A stretch of 64,000 nucleotides of DNA from Parapristionchus giblindavisi (GCA_943737045.1 CALSFV010000318.1:117501-181500); one strand, 5' to 3'. Positions 10,876 to 24,627 are shown, numbered from the stretch's first letter. Numbers and translations are program-made. Notes: generated by a model from the letters alone, not told the origin.

Positions 10876-12334
10876 TTAGCATACATGAGCAATCTGAAAA
10901 CACGTTTTTAATTAACACAATAAAACGAAATCAATAAAGTCTCGAACCTTCGCACACACTGCATTGTTCTTGAGGAGTCTGACCACTCTGTCGACGAATT
11001 TAGGCACGTAGGACACGGAGAGATTCTCGCACTGAAAAGTACCGTATGAATCATGCTATTGATTCTATAATCGTTAAAATCGAAACAGCAGGATAAATTT
11101 AGGAAACATACGAAAGCGCTGAAATCACGGAGCTTCGAGCAGACTTTGTTGTTGATACCAGCGATAACATCAGTCTTGAAGTCGGGTTGGGCGATTTCGT
11201 ACTGTAGGTGGTTATTTATTATCGATTAGTGATAAGCATGATTATCGATTGATTACACAAGATAGAATAATATTATCGATTGAGTAGGTTGATAATAACT
11301 ATTCACCTCCATGAAGGCAGAGAAAGCTTTGCATGCATCACATTTCATCGACTCCATTTCTTCCTTGGACATCTGCTTGAGCGCAACAGCTTGAAGCATA
11401 TGGCTAGTCATTGAGTCAGTAAGGCTCATTACCATTTAATTAAGTCATTTTACCAAACAATAAGTCTCTAAGTCACTAAGTACCTGAAGATGTGTCGCAG
11501 GCCTTGAACGATGTGCAGAGCTTCTCAGGTTCGATTTGCATAACGGTCATGTAGACTACGGTGGGACCGTACATACCGAGGAAGTCCTGAATAAAGATCC
11601 TTTATTATTTTTTTATCCAGAAAGAATAGAACATTTCCAGAGAAAAAAAACAATATCCTGTGTTCCTTTAGAATATTTTTTGTTATGGGTTGCATTACTG
11701 ATAGGGTTGCTTTATTGATTAGGGTTGCTTTATTGATTGTTTTTTACGCCTCAAACGGTTTCAAAAGATCTAATGGATCCAAGTCGGAAACGAATCAATA
11801 ATTTCAATCTACAGCAGACCTCGCATCCGTCTTTCCATTCTTCGGGCATTTTGGGACAGGCCCAGTTGCGGAGATCATCAGCTAGATCGTTCTATAAAAG
11901 GAAATCGATGAATCTACCGTATACTGTCTACAGTACGATGTTATGCATTAGATGTTTTAAAGATTATGAATTGATTACATAGGTTTCGGGTTGTTTGAGA
12001 TCGAAGACGAGAGCATCAACAAGAGCCTTGCACTCGAAGCATGAGAGAAGAACCTGAAAAAAAGATAAAGAGATCAAAGATCAAAGATCAGAGAAACAAG
12101 TATGTAGGTTGTGATTGTAGAGCAAAGTCAACAAATGAGGCCCAACACAATATCTTATATCAGAAGTGGAAATGAAAAAAGGTTATTCTCAGTTAGCCTG
12201 TCAGTCAGTCTATTTTGTTTCTTGACAATGAAACACATCGACTGGGTAATTCAAACCTGTCCTCCAGCTTTGAGTTGAATATGCTGGGATTTCTTGAAGA
12301 ATGTAGCAAGAGTCTGCTTAGGGGACGTAGCAGG
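10876..12334 (-). CDS. Saposin-like (SapB domain) protein, 5' end unresolved
   Basis: Eight coding exons join in frame: 12334-12257, 12053-11979, 11891-11820, 11586-11484, 11389-11307, 11201-11112, 11031-10948 and 10893-10876, giving about 200 residues. Two saposin B cysteine patterns are visible: CFECKAL ... CPKMPEEWKDGCE ... LCTSFKAC, then CDACKAF ... VCSKL ... CENL ... VCAKIAHVC at the C-terminus. Saposin-type proteins bind and perturb lipids in lysosomes or are secreted; nematodes have many. The signal-peptide exon is not certain. A candidate is the ATG near 12808 (MLLSLFFIF), but its donor is weak. The last exon has only five codons. It lies next to a paralogue (12987-14424) in the same orientation, suggesting tandem duplication. 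Confidence 0.75.
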
Positions 12335-12546
12335 CTGAACAAATTAATCGATAATATCGATTGATCGATCTGTTTTGAGAAGACATAGGGAAATGAACGG
12401 ACATGAAGGTGTCAAACATCTTTCTGGTAATATTCATTTTAAAGTTTTATTTATTGTTTGCACAAAGTCCAAATGGCTCAGGCAATAAGTTTCCGAAAAC
12501 GAGATAATACTGTGCTTATGAAGATTGATTTTTAGTGCATTTCCTT

Positions 12547-12645
12547 TAAAGGCACACTCGAACTAATTTGAAACTCTCTGCTCTGGCAATATCGCTTTCT
12601 TTGTCTACGAGACAGCATTGCCAGAGCGGAGAGTAAAATTAGTAC
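12547..12645. mobile_element. Short hairpin MITE, AAAGGCACAC family (copy 1)
   Basis: Begins TTTAAAGGCACACTCGAACT and folds on CTCTGGCAAT ... ATTGCCAGAG. It matches copies at 14882, 26789 and 52488. The right end has decayed. Confidence 0.6.
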
Positions 12646-12986
12646 CGGGCATAGAATAAGCATAGAATATGGACAGGACTGACACATGAAGGGAAGGAAG
12701 CGATGATATCGAATGAATCACGTTTATTCATTTAGCCTGAGCACAGAAGAGGTGTGACAGCAGAAGAAGAAGATAAAGAATAACGATAGGAGCATAGGTA
12801 CAAATATCAATACGATGGATGGTGATATACAATAGCGATCTTCGATCGATAAATACGGAAAAGCAGGGAAAATAGAGGTGTACACTTAAGGATAAATAGC
12901 ACGATGATTTAGTGGCCAAGAATCCTTCCTTAAGGATACTTAATGGCTAAGTATCCATAAGTCACAAGTCATTAAGCACAGAGGGT

Positions 12987-14424
12987 TCAGTTGATGGTCT
13001 TGAGACCACGATAGAAGGCGGCGACCTTGTTGAACTTGGACTGTCCGAGGGCTGAGGAGCAGAATCCGATTTGGGCGCAGGCCTGAAGTAGAGTAAATTA
13101 AGATACTTGAAAGCTAGGGTCACTTAAGAAACGTTAAGGTCACTTAAGGACAGTTAAGGTCAGTTAAGGACAGTTAAGGACAGTTAAGGTAACTTAAGGT
13201 TAGTAATGTACTTACAGCCTTGGGTGAGGCGAGGAGGGCATCGAGTTCTTGCCACAGTTCAGGAAGGAACTCCTCGAGCATGAGATCGCACTGGAGTAGA
13301 GATAAATTTAGAGTTTTCTTAGTGTCTTAAGTTAGTATCTTAATCATTAAGTCAGCATAAGTGACTAAGGTTAAGCTAATATTAAGTGACAAAAAAACTC
13401 ACGGCTCCCTGGTACTTGGGGATGTGCTTGCAGACGTTTTCAGAGATGAAGTTCTTGATCTGAAATTGATCAAAGATCAAAATGGGCTGAGTCAGAGAGG
13501 GGCGGGACTAACGGCAGCACGTTGGTTCTGGTCGTCAACGGCCTTCTTGAGTTCAATGGCGGCAAGCTGACATTCGTCGCAGATGAAGTCATTCTGAAAA
13601 TAACAAGAAACGTTAAAAAATTGATTTTGAAATAATACTCACTAAACAATTTAATATATTTATTATATATCATGAAAAGGGGTCATTTCTACAGTTCGAA
13701 ACATTCGTAAACATGCTCTGTTGCTCTCAAAAATGATTCATTGAACACCCTAACGTATATATTTCTACCGTACTCCACTAACTACCGTACCTTTCCATCA
13801 ACCTTGCCCATGCCGTGTTTGAGATAGAGAAGTCCGATACGATGGAAGCTGGTCAGTTTGGGGTTGGAGCACAGATGCATCTTCTTGCACACGGCTTCAG
13901 CATCACGCTAAAAATAGTCAGTTCAAGACAACCAGTATCAGATTACGGTATCTCTAGGATACTGTATCTTAAAGTTAGTTGAAGTGGTTACGGTAGTACT
14001 CACGAGGTAAGGCTCGAGTTTCTTGATGATGACGTCAATCTTGGAGACGATGAGCTTGCACTCCTCAGCGTAGGAAGTCTGCAAAGTTGAACTTTGATCT
14101 TTGATCTTTGAACTTTGTATGTAGTTATCGAACCTCATGGCATAGAGCGGAGAGGAGCATCTTGAGTTCGGCGAGCTTGGTGGGATCATCAATAGCCTCG
14201 ATGAAACGTTTAACCATCTGTAACAGATGATCTTTGATCTTTCTATGGGCGGAGTTTATATGGAAAAATGGGCGGAGTTTGAGACTTACGCTCTTGCATT
14301 CTCCACAAGTGTCTCCTAGAGTGACGTCATCAGTGTTGGTGGGAATTCTGTTGGAGTCCAACATCTCATCCTTGTAGGCTGAGATGGTCGAGACAGCGAC
14401 CAAGAGTAGAAACAGATACTTCAT
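12987..14424 (-). CDS. Secreted or lysosomal saposin-like protein with two SapB domains, 239 residues
   Basis: Eight exons all join in frame: 14424-14290, 14217-14134, 14078-14004, 13907-13791, 13593-13513, 13459-13403, 13290-13216 and 13082-12987 (TGA). The ATG at 14424 starts a typical signal peptide (MKYLFLLLVAVSTISA). Domain 1 (about residues 41-115) has CGEC, then ALCHE, EECKLIV, VCKKMHLC. Domain 2 (about 142-220) has CDEC, NVCKH, CDLMLEEF, ACAQIGFC. This is the six-cysteine saposin B layout, so the protein probably binds lipids or membranes in the endolysosomal or secreted space. Introns are 45-180 bases; one donor is GTACGGTA. The substrate and whether it acts as an activator or a pore-former cannot be told. 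The neighbouring gene is a paralogue. Confidence 0.9.
13130..13205. repeat. Decamer tandem repeat in a saposin-gene intron
   Basis: About seven degenerate copies of CAGTTAAGGN inside the intron between 13216 and 13082. Confidence 0.8.
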
Positions 14425-17400
14425 CCTTAATGATCAATTTATTTATTTTATTTATAATACAACAGTAAAGATGTTTCAACAAGCAAAATTAACGAATTAA
14501 AAATAAGAAATCTACACACGGGGAAATAAACGGGGACAATGGACAAAGGGAAATGGGGGAAAGGTGAAGATGGTCAGGGATGTCTCAATAACTTTTTCTC
14601 AAGTGCCAAGATCAAAGATCAGAGTGGGATCAATGATATATGGTGGATGAGGCCCTAGCGGGAATTTGTGTTATTTATGTAAGAATATATGGGATTAGGG
14701 AGAGAAAACGACGAGGAATCAAAGCAAGTTGAACTCGACATTGAAATGATAAAGATGAAACATATTCGGTCAAAGTGAGGCAAATTGAAGAGAATTTCTA
14801 ACTTACAAAGATCTCTTCGTATCACATATTCTTTCTGTATTCTATGTCAAAGGGACAACACAGCAATATGTGAAGATCTGTTAAAGGCACACCCCAGACT
14901 AATTTGTCTCCAGCTCTGGCCACAGTCTCCCGCAGACCAAGAAAGTAAGAGAGTGTGGCCAGAGTGGTTTGGGGGTCTCACTTTAGAATAAAACGAGAAA
15001 TACGAACAGAAATGAATCAAAATATAGACATTACTAAATATGACTAATCGATATGAGTAAGAAGAATGAATCAACTTTGACAACTTGTGAGTAGATAAAA
15101 AAAATGAAGAAGGTATCAGAATGGATGAGAACGTCAGGTGGTAAGTGCATAAGTAACGTATTATAGTACAAAAGTACTAGAGGGCCTACGACCATAAACT
15201 GAGCCATAAGTACAAGAAAAGGAATCGATCCGATTGGAGGAAGGAATCTTGTGATTTCTCAATGGGAAGATCAATGGGGACTGACTGGGAGGAGTGAATG
15301 AGAGAGTGAGAGACAGAGAGAGACGGTTAGAGACGCAGACAGAGAGAGGCTGATAGATCAAAGACAGAAGGGAATAGATATATCATTGAGAGTAAAAAGA
15401 CATGTGGAAGACGAAGAAAAGGGATAGGGAAATATGTAGACAAAAGATACAGATGTGTGGATCAGTGAGAAAAGGTCATCTACGAAAGATCAAAAGGCAT
15501 TTGAATGATTCATAATGTTTTCTAGAATATTGAGGAGGAAGAGGGTTGGACGGTAGATCAAGAAGGATCAATAGAAGGGAATGGCAGAGGAATCGGCAAA
15601 GGAAGAAAAAGAACAGAGGAATGCCACTAAACATATGTCCACAATCTTTCTACACAAAACAGACGTGGACAACTGCTGGACCCTACTCGTGTCAGGAACT
15701 GACTGGTGCCTGACGGTGGGATGTGATTACGGTAGATACAGGGGTACTGTAGATGGGGAGTTGCACATTAGACTGACAGCCCAGGATAAAATACGAAAAG
15801 TCAGGATATAGGTAAAACCTAATTGTAATGGACAATATGAATTGTAGACGAATCGTCAAGTTTTTCTTGTTAGAGATCGATGGGATAACTGTATAAAGTT
15901 CGCTGTGTCTATCAGTTAGGGTGAAGGTCGCAATGTTAAAAGGCTGATAGGTGGATAAAGCGAGATAAAGATCAGTTTTTGAATGAAAGTTCAAAGTTCA
16001 AACTAACAAAACGGATATTAGTCGCTCCACCATTTATTGCAGTGGGTTTATTCCGTATTTTATTAGAACACTAGAAACAGCTAAAATGAGCAAATCCATT
16101 GACAATAAAAATCAATAATAGAATAGTCTGATCTTTCATCAATAATGCAGAAGCAGCCATGATAGATTGTTGACTGTGAAAGAAGGAAGAATGAATAGGA
16201 AGAAAAGACGAAATGGAGGTTACTGATAACGAATTAAAACCATGAGAATAGAAGAGATAAGAGCCAAACATCACCACGTTGCCTCTATTCTACTCTATTG
16301 ATATAATTGAAGAAGAGATAACGACAGTAAGTCAATGATGAATATGATCAATAATAGATTGGAGTGTAGCCCTTGTCATACAGTATTCGAAAACCAGATA
16401 GAAACCGTCAAAATTAACGCAAGCTTGTTTGTCTGGTTTTCAAAGAAAAATGACTGACACTCTGTGACAAAGTTAGTGTTATGATACAATATAATACAAT
16501 AATTTATTACATTATACTAGACTGCTTGCAAAGAGACTATCTACTAAAGATAGTTCCCTATTGTGTAAAAAGATGCAAATCTTACAAAATCTAGGACTTT
16601 GGAAAGAAAAAAACATTCGATTGGCCAGTGTCTATCAAATCTGCTGAGGTGTGAGTCAATGAACAACTGTTCCTCATATCTCATCTTCTTCTTGTGTCTT
16701 TATTCTCTGGGACTCAACCCAGTCCCGTGATAAATATCTACTGCCCTTCCACTAATCAACGATAATGGAATATTGATTTATTAATCATTATCATCTGTTT
16801 TTGCATACAAAAACATTGGGTAATTCGAGAAATCAAAGATCAAACACTGAAATAAATCTGGTCTGTTCAAAACTTAATATAAAGATTCTGTCTTTCAACT
16901 ATGGTCAAACCAGTACCAATTGAACCATGGTTGGTGAACCAAGAGTAACATAACAGAAACTAAGAAATGGCTGATAACTGTATCGAATGATTGTATGATA
17001 AGCATGTACAGACCACGTTTCACTCGTGAAGTTTGATAGATTCATTGATGACTTTAGATGTTTATCACTAAATTAACGTCACTTGATCAATATCACCATA
17101 ATAGAGACGAATAGTTTGCAAATAACTGATGTTTTCCTCTTCAAAAGTTATCGTAGAAGACAAACCAAATGATTGCTTTCGATTTATAAAAATGAAAAAA
17201 ATTATGGCATCATCAAGAAGATTTAATTATTGATTGTTTGACCAAATAGAAATTCATGGAATTATATTCCCTGTTATAGATATTTGTTGTTCTCAATTCT
17301 GAATCAATTATGAACACTAACCGTGGCTTGACTATGAGGATAAAGTGATATTCGCCAAAAAATATTATCTACCAATGGGTATATCAGTATGCTATTAGAT

Positions 17401-18445
17401 ATCAGCGAAATTCTAGAGCAACCCATTTCATAACTTTGACATTACGACAAAAACAAGTAAAGAAATAGTGAAGATTGAAAAAAACAATTGACGGTGGTAT
17501 GGAAGTAATGAGTATACATATGAATTTTGTATATTGAAATTTCGATATGTTTTCAATACAAAAGTTTGCATTGATAAATCTCCGCACAAGTCAATTTTTA
17601 TTCTTTAGAGATGTGGTGCATAAGATTATTATACACATATTAAAAGTAAATGAGCAACTATGCTTTCCAAGGACACATACATCAAGTTTAATATTGTAAA
17701 TTATTATTCCTATTGAGTTGTCTTGTAAAAGATCAAAGATTAACTGAAAAACAAAAAAAACCAATTCACGATAGAGTACAGTAAGCTTGGCGGTTAATAA
17801 TGCGCTCCAATTGACCTACCGTAATATTCTTGATGATTTTGAAATTTGTTTTCTTGCAGTTTTGCAAGACGTTTTCTGTTATTTCTCTCGTTTTGACCTC
17901 TTTTTCAATACTTTGCGATTACTTATTTGTCGTACGCTTGATTGATTGAATGCTCAGTTGTGGGTAACTGTCTCTTGATCAATCACAAGGCCAATTAATG
18001 CACGCCGAACACCCCGTCGACTTGAAAAATTAACACTATAGGAGGATTATAATCTATTATGCGTGTTATTCTTAGTAATCCAATCAGTTTAAACGTTCGC
18101 GCACTCGTTAACCTGCGTCTGTTCCACATCCTAGCTATCTTTATGCTACAATCTCTCGAATCCTCTCGAAATGCATTGGACTGAATTGAAGTACCATGAG
18201 TTATAGCTGTCGCGCCATCCATTCATCACCATATGACTTCTTTGCCTTGGAGTGTACGATGCACACATCTGTTATTCTCCAATATGATATGGGGAGTATT
18301 GATCAATTTGTATTGTAGTCTGTCTCTATTCGTGTTCTTGTTTATGTTCTTCTACGTGTCTACTTGTATTTGCACAGTGCATCTTGCCCTTCATCAATCG
18401 CAAATTGATTCTCCATTCAGGAGAAGTCGTTCTTATCAATTCATC
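14425..18445. other. 4-kb intergenic stretch without a supported gene
   Basis: AT-rich, with only short unsupported ORFs (for example 15581-15811 and 16071-16277). It holds one AAAGGCACAC-family MITE (14882) and several GATCAAAGATC words. Being between divergently transcribed genes (minus gene to the left, plus gene to the right), it probably contains both promoters. No core element could be pinned down. Confidence 0.5.
14882..14985. mobile_element. Short hairpin MITE, AAAGGCACAC family (copy 2)
   Basis: TTAAAGGCACACCCCAGACT on the left; the inner hairpin pairs CTCTGGCCAC with GTGGCCAGAG. The right end reads GGGGGTCTCACTTTA. Confidence 0.65.
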
Positions 18446-20140
18446 ATGTCCGATTCTACCTCAACTGCGCCCGATCTTGGTAAGTTAACAATATTTAAGT
18501 TAATGATTATTAAAGTGTACTAATATTAGATTTTATTTTGTTTGCATTCACCCTTATTTTTTCAATGTAAAATGCATAAAATTAAAGGTTTCAATGTGTC
18601 TTATGATATTTCGTCTGCTACGTCTATCAACATAATTATTATTTCAGGAACATTCTCGCCATTGCAAGGTGTCGAGTTGCCCCAATTCCGCAACATGGAT
18701 GACTTCCTCGTCGATAAGGCCAGATATGAGGTATTGATTGGTTATTGATTGATTATGATGATCCGATTATCGATCTGTTTTCTTTTAGTTTCTAAATCTT
18801 CCATACGTTTCTATAATAATAATAATTTATCGTTTCTTTGACATGAGCTTGACAGAATGCAAGAAAATAGGCAATGCAGAGTGGATTTATGGCTGTTACT
18901 ATAATTATCGATTGATAATTAAGGCTCCACCATTCAATGATTTGGCCAGATGGAACAACCGTATCATCTCCAATCTATTGTACTATCAAACCAACTACTT
19001 CGCCTTCTTCATCGCCCTCTTCGTACTCTCGTCCTTCTTCAACGCTAGAGATCTCGTTCTTGGTTATTTCATTAATTAATTATAATATAATAATTTATAT
19101 TTAACTATATTAATTATAATAATAATAATTTTATTTATGTTGTTTATTAATCACCATGAAATGGAGTGTAAATGAATCAATTCTATTAATATTCCCTGTT
19201 ACAGGTATAACCGCTATCGGAATCGCTGGCACCGTGGCCTTCCTGGCTCTGCACCCGAACTCGATGTTCGTCAACGTAAGTTAACCTTAAGACTTAGGTT
19301 TAAGATGGACTAAATCATAAGTCAACATAGTTAATTGGGTTACTTAAGGTCGTATAAGTCATAGGTTAATCTTGATACTGGTCGGTTAAGTAATAATTTA
19401 ACCTTGGTGCTTAGGGTCATTTAAGGCCGACTAAGTTATAATTCCACTTGCAGACTCGTCGTGATCATCCCCTCATCATGTACGGAGGACTCGGAGCCAC
19501 TCTCTACTTTGTATTCCATGTCTTCCCATCGGTACGAATGAAGTATACTGTAAATGGGATTATTGATTTGTTTGCGGTTATTGCGTTCTGGATTCCCATG
19601 TGGAACTCACAATTCAGTTTACCCGTTTAATAATGCGTGTTATTTATTTGATTATAATAACGATAATAATATTATTATTTATTCCTTCAGTTAAACGCAT
19701 CGGGGAATGTGATAAATCGGTTAGGTTTTCCCCGTGTGCAGATTTTTTTAATTTTAATTTGTTAATTTTACTTGTTGAAACATCTTTATGATGTATGATA
19801 AATAAATAAATAAATAATCCTTTAATCATGTAATGATCCATTCAGATCATGGTGCTCGCCTTCTCACTCCTTCTGCCTCTCTTCTTCGTTCTCATCCATG
19901 CATCCACTAGACTGAGAAACTTCCGTGCCAAGGTAAACAAATTATTTTATTTATTTATTTATTTACCGCCTATAACTTAAAGTTACTGTTCTAACACGAA
20001 GACATGAGGTGCACATTTGTAGTTTGTATGTGATTGATCGATAAATATTGTAGATCAACCAGCAAGCGGAACGTCTCGGTCTCAAACAGACTGTCATGGG
20101 TCGTATTCTTGATGTGATAGGATGTGATGTTAAGGCCTAA
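18446..20140 (+). CDS. ARL6IP5/JWA-like PRA1-family membrane protein, 192 residues
   Basis: Seven exons join in frame: 18446-18479, 18648-18730, 18924-19062, 19205-19275, 19454-19531, 19846-19932 and 20054-20140. The hallmark is WNNRIISNLLYYQTNYFAFF (about residues 48-67), followed by hydrophobic segments and a HASTRLRNFRAK motif near the C-terminus, in the same order as in vertebrate ARL6IP5 (PRAF3). PRA1-family proteins are ER/Golgi membrane proteins that affect trafficking of prenylated Rab GTPases and some transporters. The start is MSDST at 18446; the frame is also open upstream to 18233, but that part reads as a leader, not a conserved N-terminus. It is followed at 0.8 kb by the prenyltransferase alpha gene on the same strand. 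Confidence 0.9.
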
Positions 20141-20950
20141 GTGAAATGTTTGTCGTGAAATCTGCCTGGGTTGATTGTCCACTTTCCCATTTTCTGTATG
20201 CTCTTGTCTTGATTCTATTTCATTTTTATCCTAATTATCGATTTTGTCACTGCTTGAGTATCTTTTGCTGCTCCTCCTTCGTGTATCTTCTTCGCAATGG
20301 CCTTTGCAATCGTATCTGTGCTTCAGACTTATATGGTGCATATATTTTTATCGCTGCCCATATTTTCTACACTTTCTCAAAGTTAGCAATCGATCAATAT
20401 TCTCCCATATAGTTTTTCATGTCTATCGTAACATCGATATTACAGTGCTAGTCTGATATTCGTACGAGTCGTGCATATTCGATATTAGTTGCCTCTTATG
20501 CTAGAGAATATCAGAATTTATCTAACTAGGTCGAGTTAGTCCTGCACAAGCTTGCCCCGAAGATTTTCATATAAACTGTCGAACACGTTGACCATGCATA
20601 ACTCGGCCCAGTCAGATAATCTCTCATATTAGTGCATGACTCTTGATTATATTATTATTATCGATTGATTGATTAGTGATTGTAGCACCATGAAATATTG
20701 ATTCCATAACTGACATTCTATATGTTTCAATCTTGAGCTCTGCCCCATCTATTCATTCAGATCCAGAAGTTTTGTTTATTCCATATATGATATTATCTCC
20801 ATCGACATTATTTCTTTGTGATAAAGTGTATTTATTCATTGCCTTGTAGTAGATTTTTCACAGTGGTTTAAGACCAGACGAAGTGATATCTGGATACGGT
20901 AGATATGAGCAGTGATTAATTGATCGATATTGGGCTGATGTGATTCAGAA
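20141..20950. other. Intergenic region between the PRA1-family and FNTA genes
   Basis: AT-rich, with no supported ORF. The sequence GTGATTCAG immediately precedes AAATG of the next gene, as a trans-splice acceptor would. Confidence 0.5.
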
Positions 20951-23900
20951 ATGTCTGACGGTGATCTGATTCCGACTTCTTCTCTATACAAGGTTGAGAT
21001 TATGAATTTATGGAGGATTAAATCTTAATTCAGCTTGGTATTTGATAATTCATAAAAAATATTGCTTTTTTAATTATCAAGAATGTCCAACATGTATGAA
21101 TATCCTTTAATTTATTCTATCAATTAAAATTGTTGTGATATCCTTCTATCTCGTCGACTGTTCTTATTGGTAGTCCAGCTTGGGTACGGACGAGTTACTT
21201 TAACAGATGCAATCAGCCAAAGAATGTATGGTGTAGAGCTAGAAAAAAACTTGCATTTGTTTTGGCTGAGATTTTTGGTTTACAAATATTAAATTCAGGA
21301 CAAAGCTTCGTGGAAAGACGTTAAACCTATCTACGAGACGCCTGAAGAGTGCGCGGCAGTGCGTATCAAATATGATGAAGATTGTAAGTGAGAGGGTTAC
21401 GGTATCTTTGGCCTATTTATAGACAAAGGAGGGGAATGCAAAAGAGATATAAAGGACTTGTTTTATCGATCAGTCATCGATTGTTTGCGATGTGGGTGGC
21501 AGATTTGTTTTCGATCGAATTGATAATTGAACTGGTAATTGAATGTTGTCTAATTTCAGTCGCTGATGCCTTTGCGTATTTCCGTGCGGTCGTTCGATCA
21601 GGCGAGAAGAGCGAACGTGTTCTCCAATTGACCGATGATTGTATCCAGAAGAATGCTGCTAATTACACTCTGTGGTGCGTGGTTTGCATTACTGTATGTT
21701 CATTGTGCGCAGAGTGCGGATGACAATGGCGAGATTTGTATTTTCCACATTTACAGGCAATATCGTCGTGAGTGCCTACAGGCACTGGGCAAGGATCTGC
21801 ACGATGAACTGCGTTACCTTGAGGATATCATCCTCGAGAATCCGAAGAACTACCAAGTGTGGTCAGTTATTCTTACACTATAGATGAAACATGAATCTGG
21901 CTGGCTATATTTTACTTCGTGAGTTGATTGTCCGTTTGGCACGCAGATATTTTGGAAATATCGGTTATTTTTAGTTTTGTATAGTGAGATTATTGAACTG
22001 CTTGGTTTTGATCAATCAATAATATTGATTGATTGTCTTGATCTCTCAGGCATCATCGTCGTGCGATCGTTGAATGGTTGAAGGATGCGAGTACGGAGAT
22101 GCGATTTACTGCTGAGATTCTCGAAGATGAGAACAAGAACTACCACGCATGGCAGCACAGGTACGGTAGACACACGCCGTTGGCGATCGGCAACTGACTT
22201 TATTGTTTGAATTGTCAGCGCTACAGTAGAAGGCCCATGCGGTTTCAGCTAAATGAACTTTATTTAATGTTTTTTTCGTTACAGACAATGGGTCGTGCGT
22301 GCCTTTGATCTACCAGCTCAGCCAGAACTGGACTTCTCCATGAAGCTTATTATGGAGGTTTGTTGGTATATAATAAACTAGAGAACTATGATTCTTTTCA
22401 TTTATTTCGCATTGTTGCTTTCCTTTTGAAACAACTCCATTGCCTGTCACTTTCTCGTTTCATCCATCCCTTGATTGACCAGTTGATAGTAGTTTCTGAT
22501 CTTCTTCTCTTGGAGTATTTACAAATGAAATCGAGTTAGTGATTTCAAAGGGGTGTGCCTTTTTTTCAGTTTTGAGTAATATTGTGGGGGGGGAAAATAC
22601 AACGCAAAAAGATTCGTCTTCTTCTTCGACGTCGATGACCCAATTATCAGTGAAATTGAGAAGTTGACTAACGATTCTATCTCTAGTAATTCGTTAGTTA
22701 TTGGATTGAACCTGACACAAGCGTTGTACCACTAAGTCTCTTGGTACCACTACCTACTGGTATGAATAAGATACGAAATTCCGGTGAAAATATAATTTAT
22801 TCATTGATTTTTCAACTTCAAATTTTGATCCTGAAGTAGGAGATTTTTGATTTTTGATAAGAAAGTAAGTGAAAAAGTGAATACTTGAGGATCCTCGCAA
22901 CAACTCTGCATGGAACTATCGTTACTTCATTCTACAGACGAGCGGTCGTCTCTCCGACAAGGCTACGTTAGATGTGGAAGTGAAGTGAGTACGGTACCTG
23001 TGATCTTTGATCTTTGAACTCTCTATCTTGATCTCTCACTTGCAGCCTTGCCAAACAGCTTGCACTCAAGGTGCCCAACAACGAGAGTGTATGGAGTTAT
23101 CTCTGCGGGTACGGTAGTTGATATTACTCTTCAATTATCATAATTATTATATAACAATAATATAAATATTTATATGCCTCCAATGACGATACTGAACACG
23201 TGTGATTATAGAATGTTCTTATCTAATTCTGATCATCGTTTTGTGCACTCATCTATAGCCTAGCCCACTCGCTAGTATATTATACAAGTATAGTAGTTAG
23301 ACGAATGATGCGATTCGATATCATACTGTATTCCATGGTTGCTGTATTCTTGATGACGATACATTATCATCCCTTTTACAGTATCCTGGATGACGATGGT
23401 CTGGACTCGCGTGCTGAGCTAATCAAGGAAGTGCAGGCGACGTATGAAGGAACGGAGAAGGTATGATACCTATCTTCATCTGTCAGATTCTATCTGTCTC
23501 TGTCTGGTCGAGTAGTTCTTGCGATTAGCAATGCTAGAGGGAGCTCCCTCGGTTAACGGAACATTTTTCATTTAAAATTATTATTTTTTAAAAAATAGTA
23601 ATAAATATCAGACAGCTCGTTCCTTCCATATGGCAGCCTTTCTTGTTGATGTTCTACTGGAGAGAATGAAGACGAAAGGAGCGGCGGTTGTCGATAGTGC
23701 GGAGGAGGCCAAGAAGGTACTCTTATTATTTATTTATTTGATACACCCGTGACAGGTGCGACTGCAAATGCAGGACTGATAGGTGAAGTGATAATAATAA
23801 TAATAATAATTGGGATTATGTATTCTCTTTATATTTCGTCAAGTTGTGACGATTCTTTTGTTGTGATCAATTGTATCACAAACAGTCGGATGCGTGTTTC

Positions 23901-24118
23901 ATGTTGAGCATAGAATCCAGTTTTGAGATTTACCAGCGTTAGTATCAACTTTCTTCGCTCGATTAATATAAATGATTATTGTTATTATTTTATTAAATAT
24001 TGATTTACAGCTGCTCGATGATCTGACGTCACTCGATCCCGTTCGTACTCATTACTGGAACTACCAGAGGATGCTTGTTGAGAGTCAATTACAGAAGGCT
24101 CTCATGACTAGTCAGTAG
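20951..24118 (+). CDS. FNTA: Protein farnesyltransferase / geranylgeranyltransferase I alpha subunit, 326 residues
   Basis: Eleven exons join in frame: 20951-20992, 21299-21383, 21560-21674, 21757-21861, 22050-22160, 22285-22357, 22890-22984, 23046-23108, 23382-23460, 23612-23716 and 24011-24118. The protein carries the prenyltransferase-alpha (PPTA) helical repeats with their Asn...Trp...Arg cores: [38 protein letters not shown] and a weaker ESVWSY. The acidic-Tyr start ([11 protein letters not shown]) also fits. The subunit pairs with a beta subunit to attach farnesyl or geranylgeranyl groups to CaaX cysteines of Ras- and Rho-type GTPases in the cytosol. Length is slightly below the vertebrate subunit. 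ATG lies two bases after an AG preceded by pyrimidines, suggesting trans-splicing. An AATAAAG word near 24436 could be the poly(A) signal. Confidence 0.95.
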
Positions 24119-24627
24119 TCTATTATCGATTGATTTATTGATTGTTCACGCAATTATCGATTGATTTATTGATCTACCTCCTGTTGATTCATTGTCCTCG
24201 ATGATTATCTGATCCTACTATACTGTAACTGCTTCCATGCCGTATTTGCTCGTCTATAATACATTGTAAAATGTGCTATTCCTTTCATTTTAATCTCACA
24301 AAAATCGATAAATCATAGCCTGATTTATCGATTTTTCTCCAGATCCGCTTCACTTTTATTACACTGTCACAATGCTGTATATGATGACTGTGTGTGTACA
24401 TGTTCGTATCCGGTTTTTGTTTTATAATGTAATTTAAATAAAGTATTTAGCTAAATCTTATCTCGCGGTATGTACCCATGTAGATTAGACTCCGTACCGT
24501 TTCGGAACGATTGTATCTTTTGGAGTGATACGGTAATTGTCAACACTTTGATTGATCAATAGTGTCCTTACAGACGTAATCAATCGATAATAGCTGAAGA
24601 TAAGTCAGTCGTTGAAATCGATCGATA
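24119..24627. other. Short intergenic region between FNTA and INTS13
   Basis: 509 bases containing the FNTA 3' UTR (AATAAAG near 24436) and a TCCTTACAG acceptor near 24572, about 55 bases before the INTS13 start. This is compatible with cis- or trans-splicing of the downstream leader. Confidence 0.5.

Noticed and set aside
15581..15811. 76-residue plus-strand ORF
   Set aside because: No splice signals, motif or neighbour support; length is within chance for this composition.
18233..18445. Upstream in-frame start for the PRA1-family gene
   Set aside because: The frame is open, but the added hydrophobic stretch has no counterpart in the family and would add a spurious membrane segment; MSDST at 18446 is preferred.
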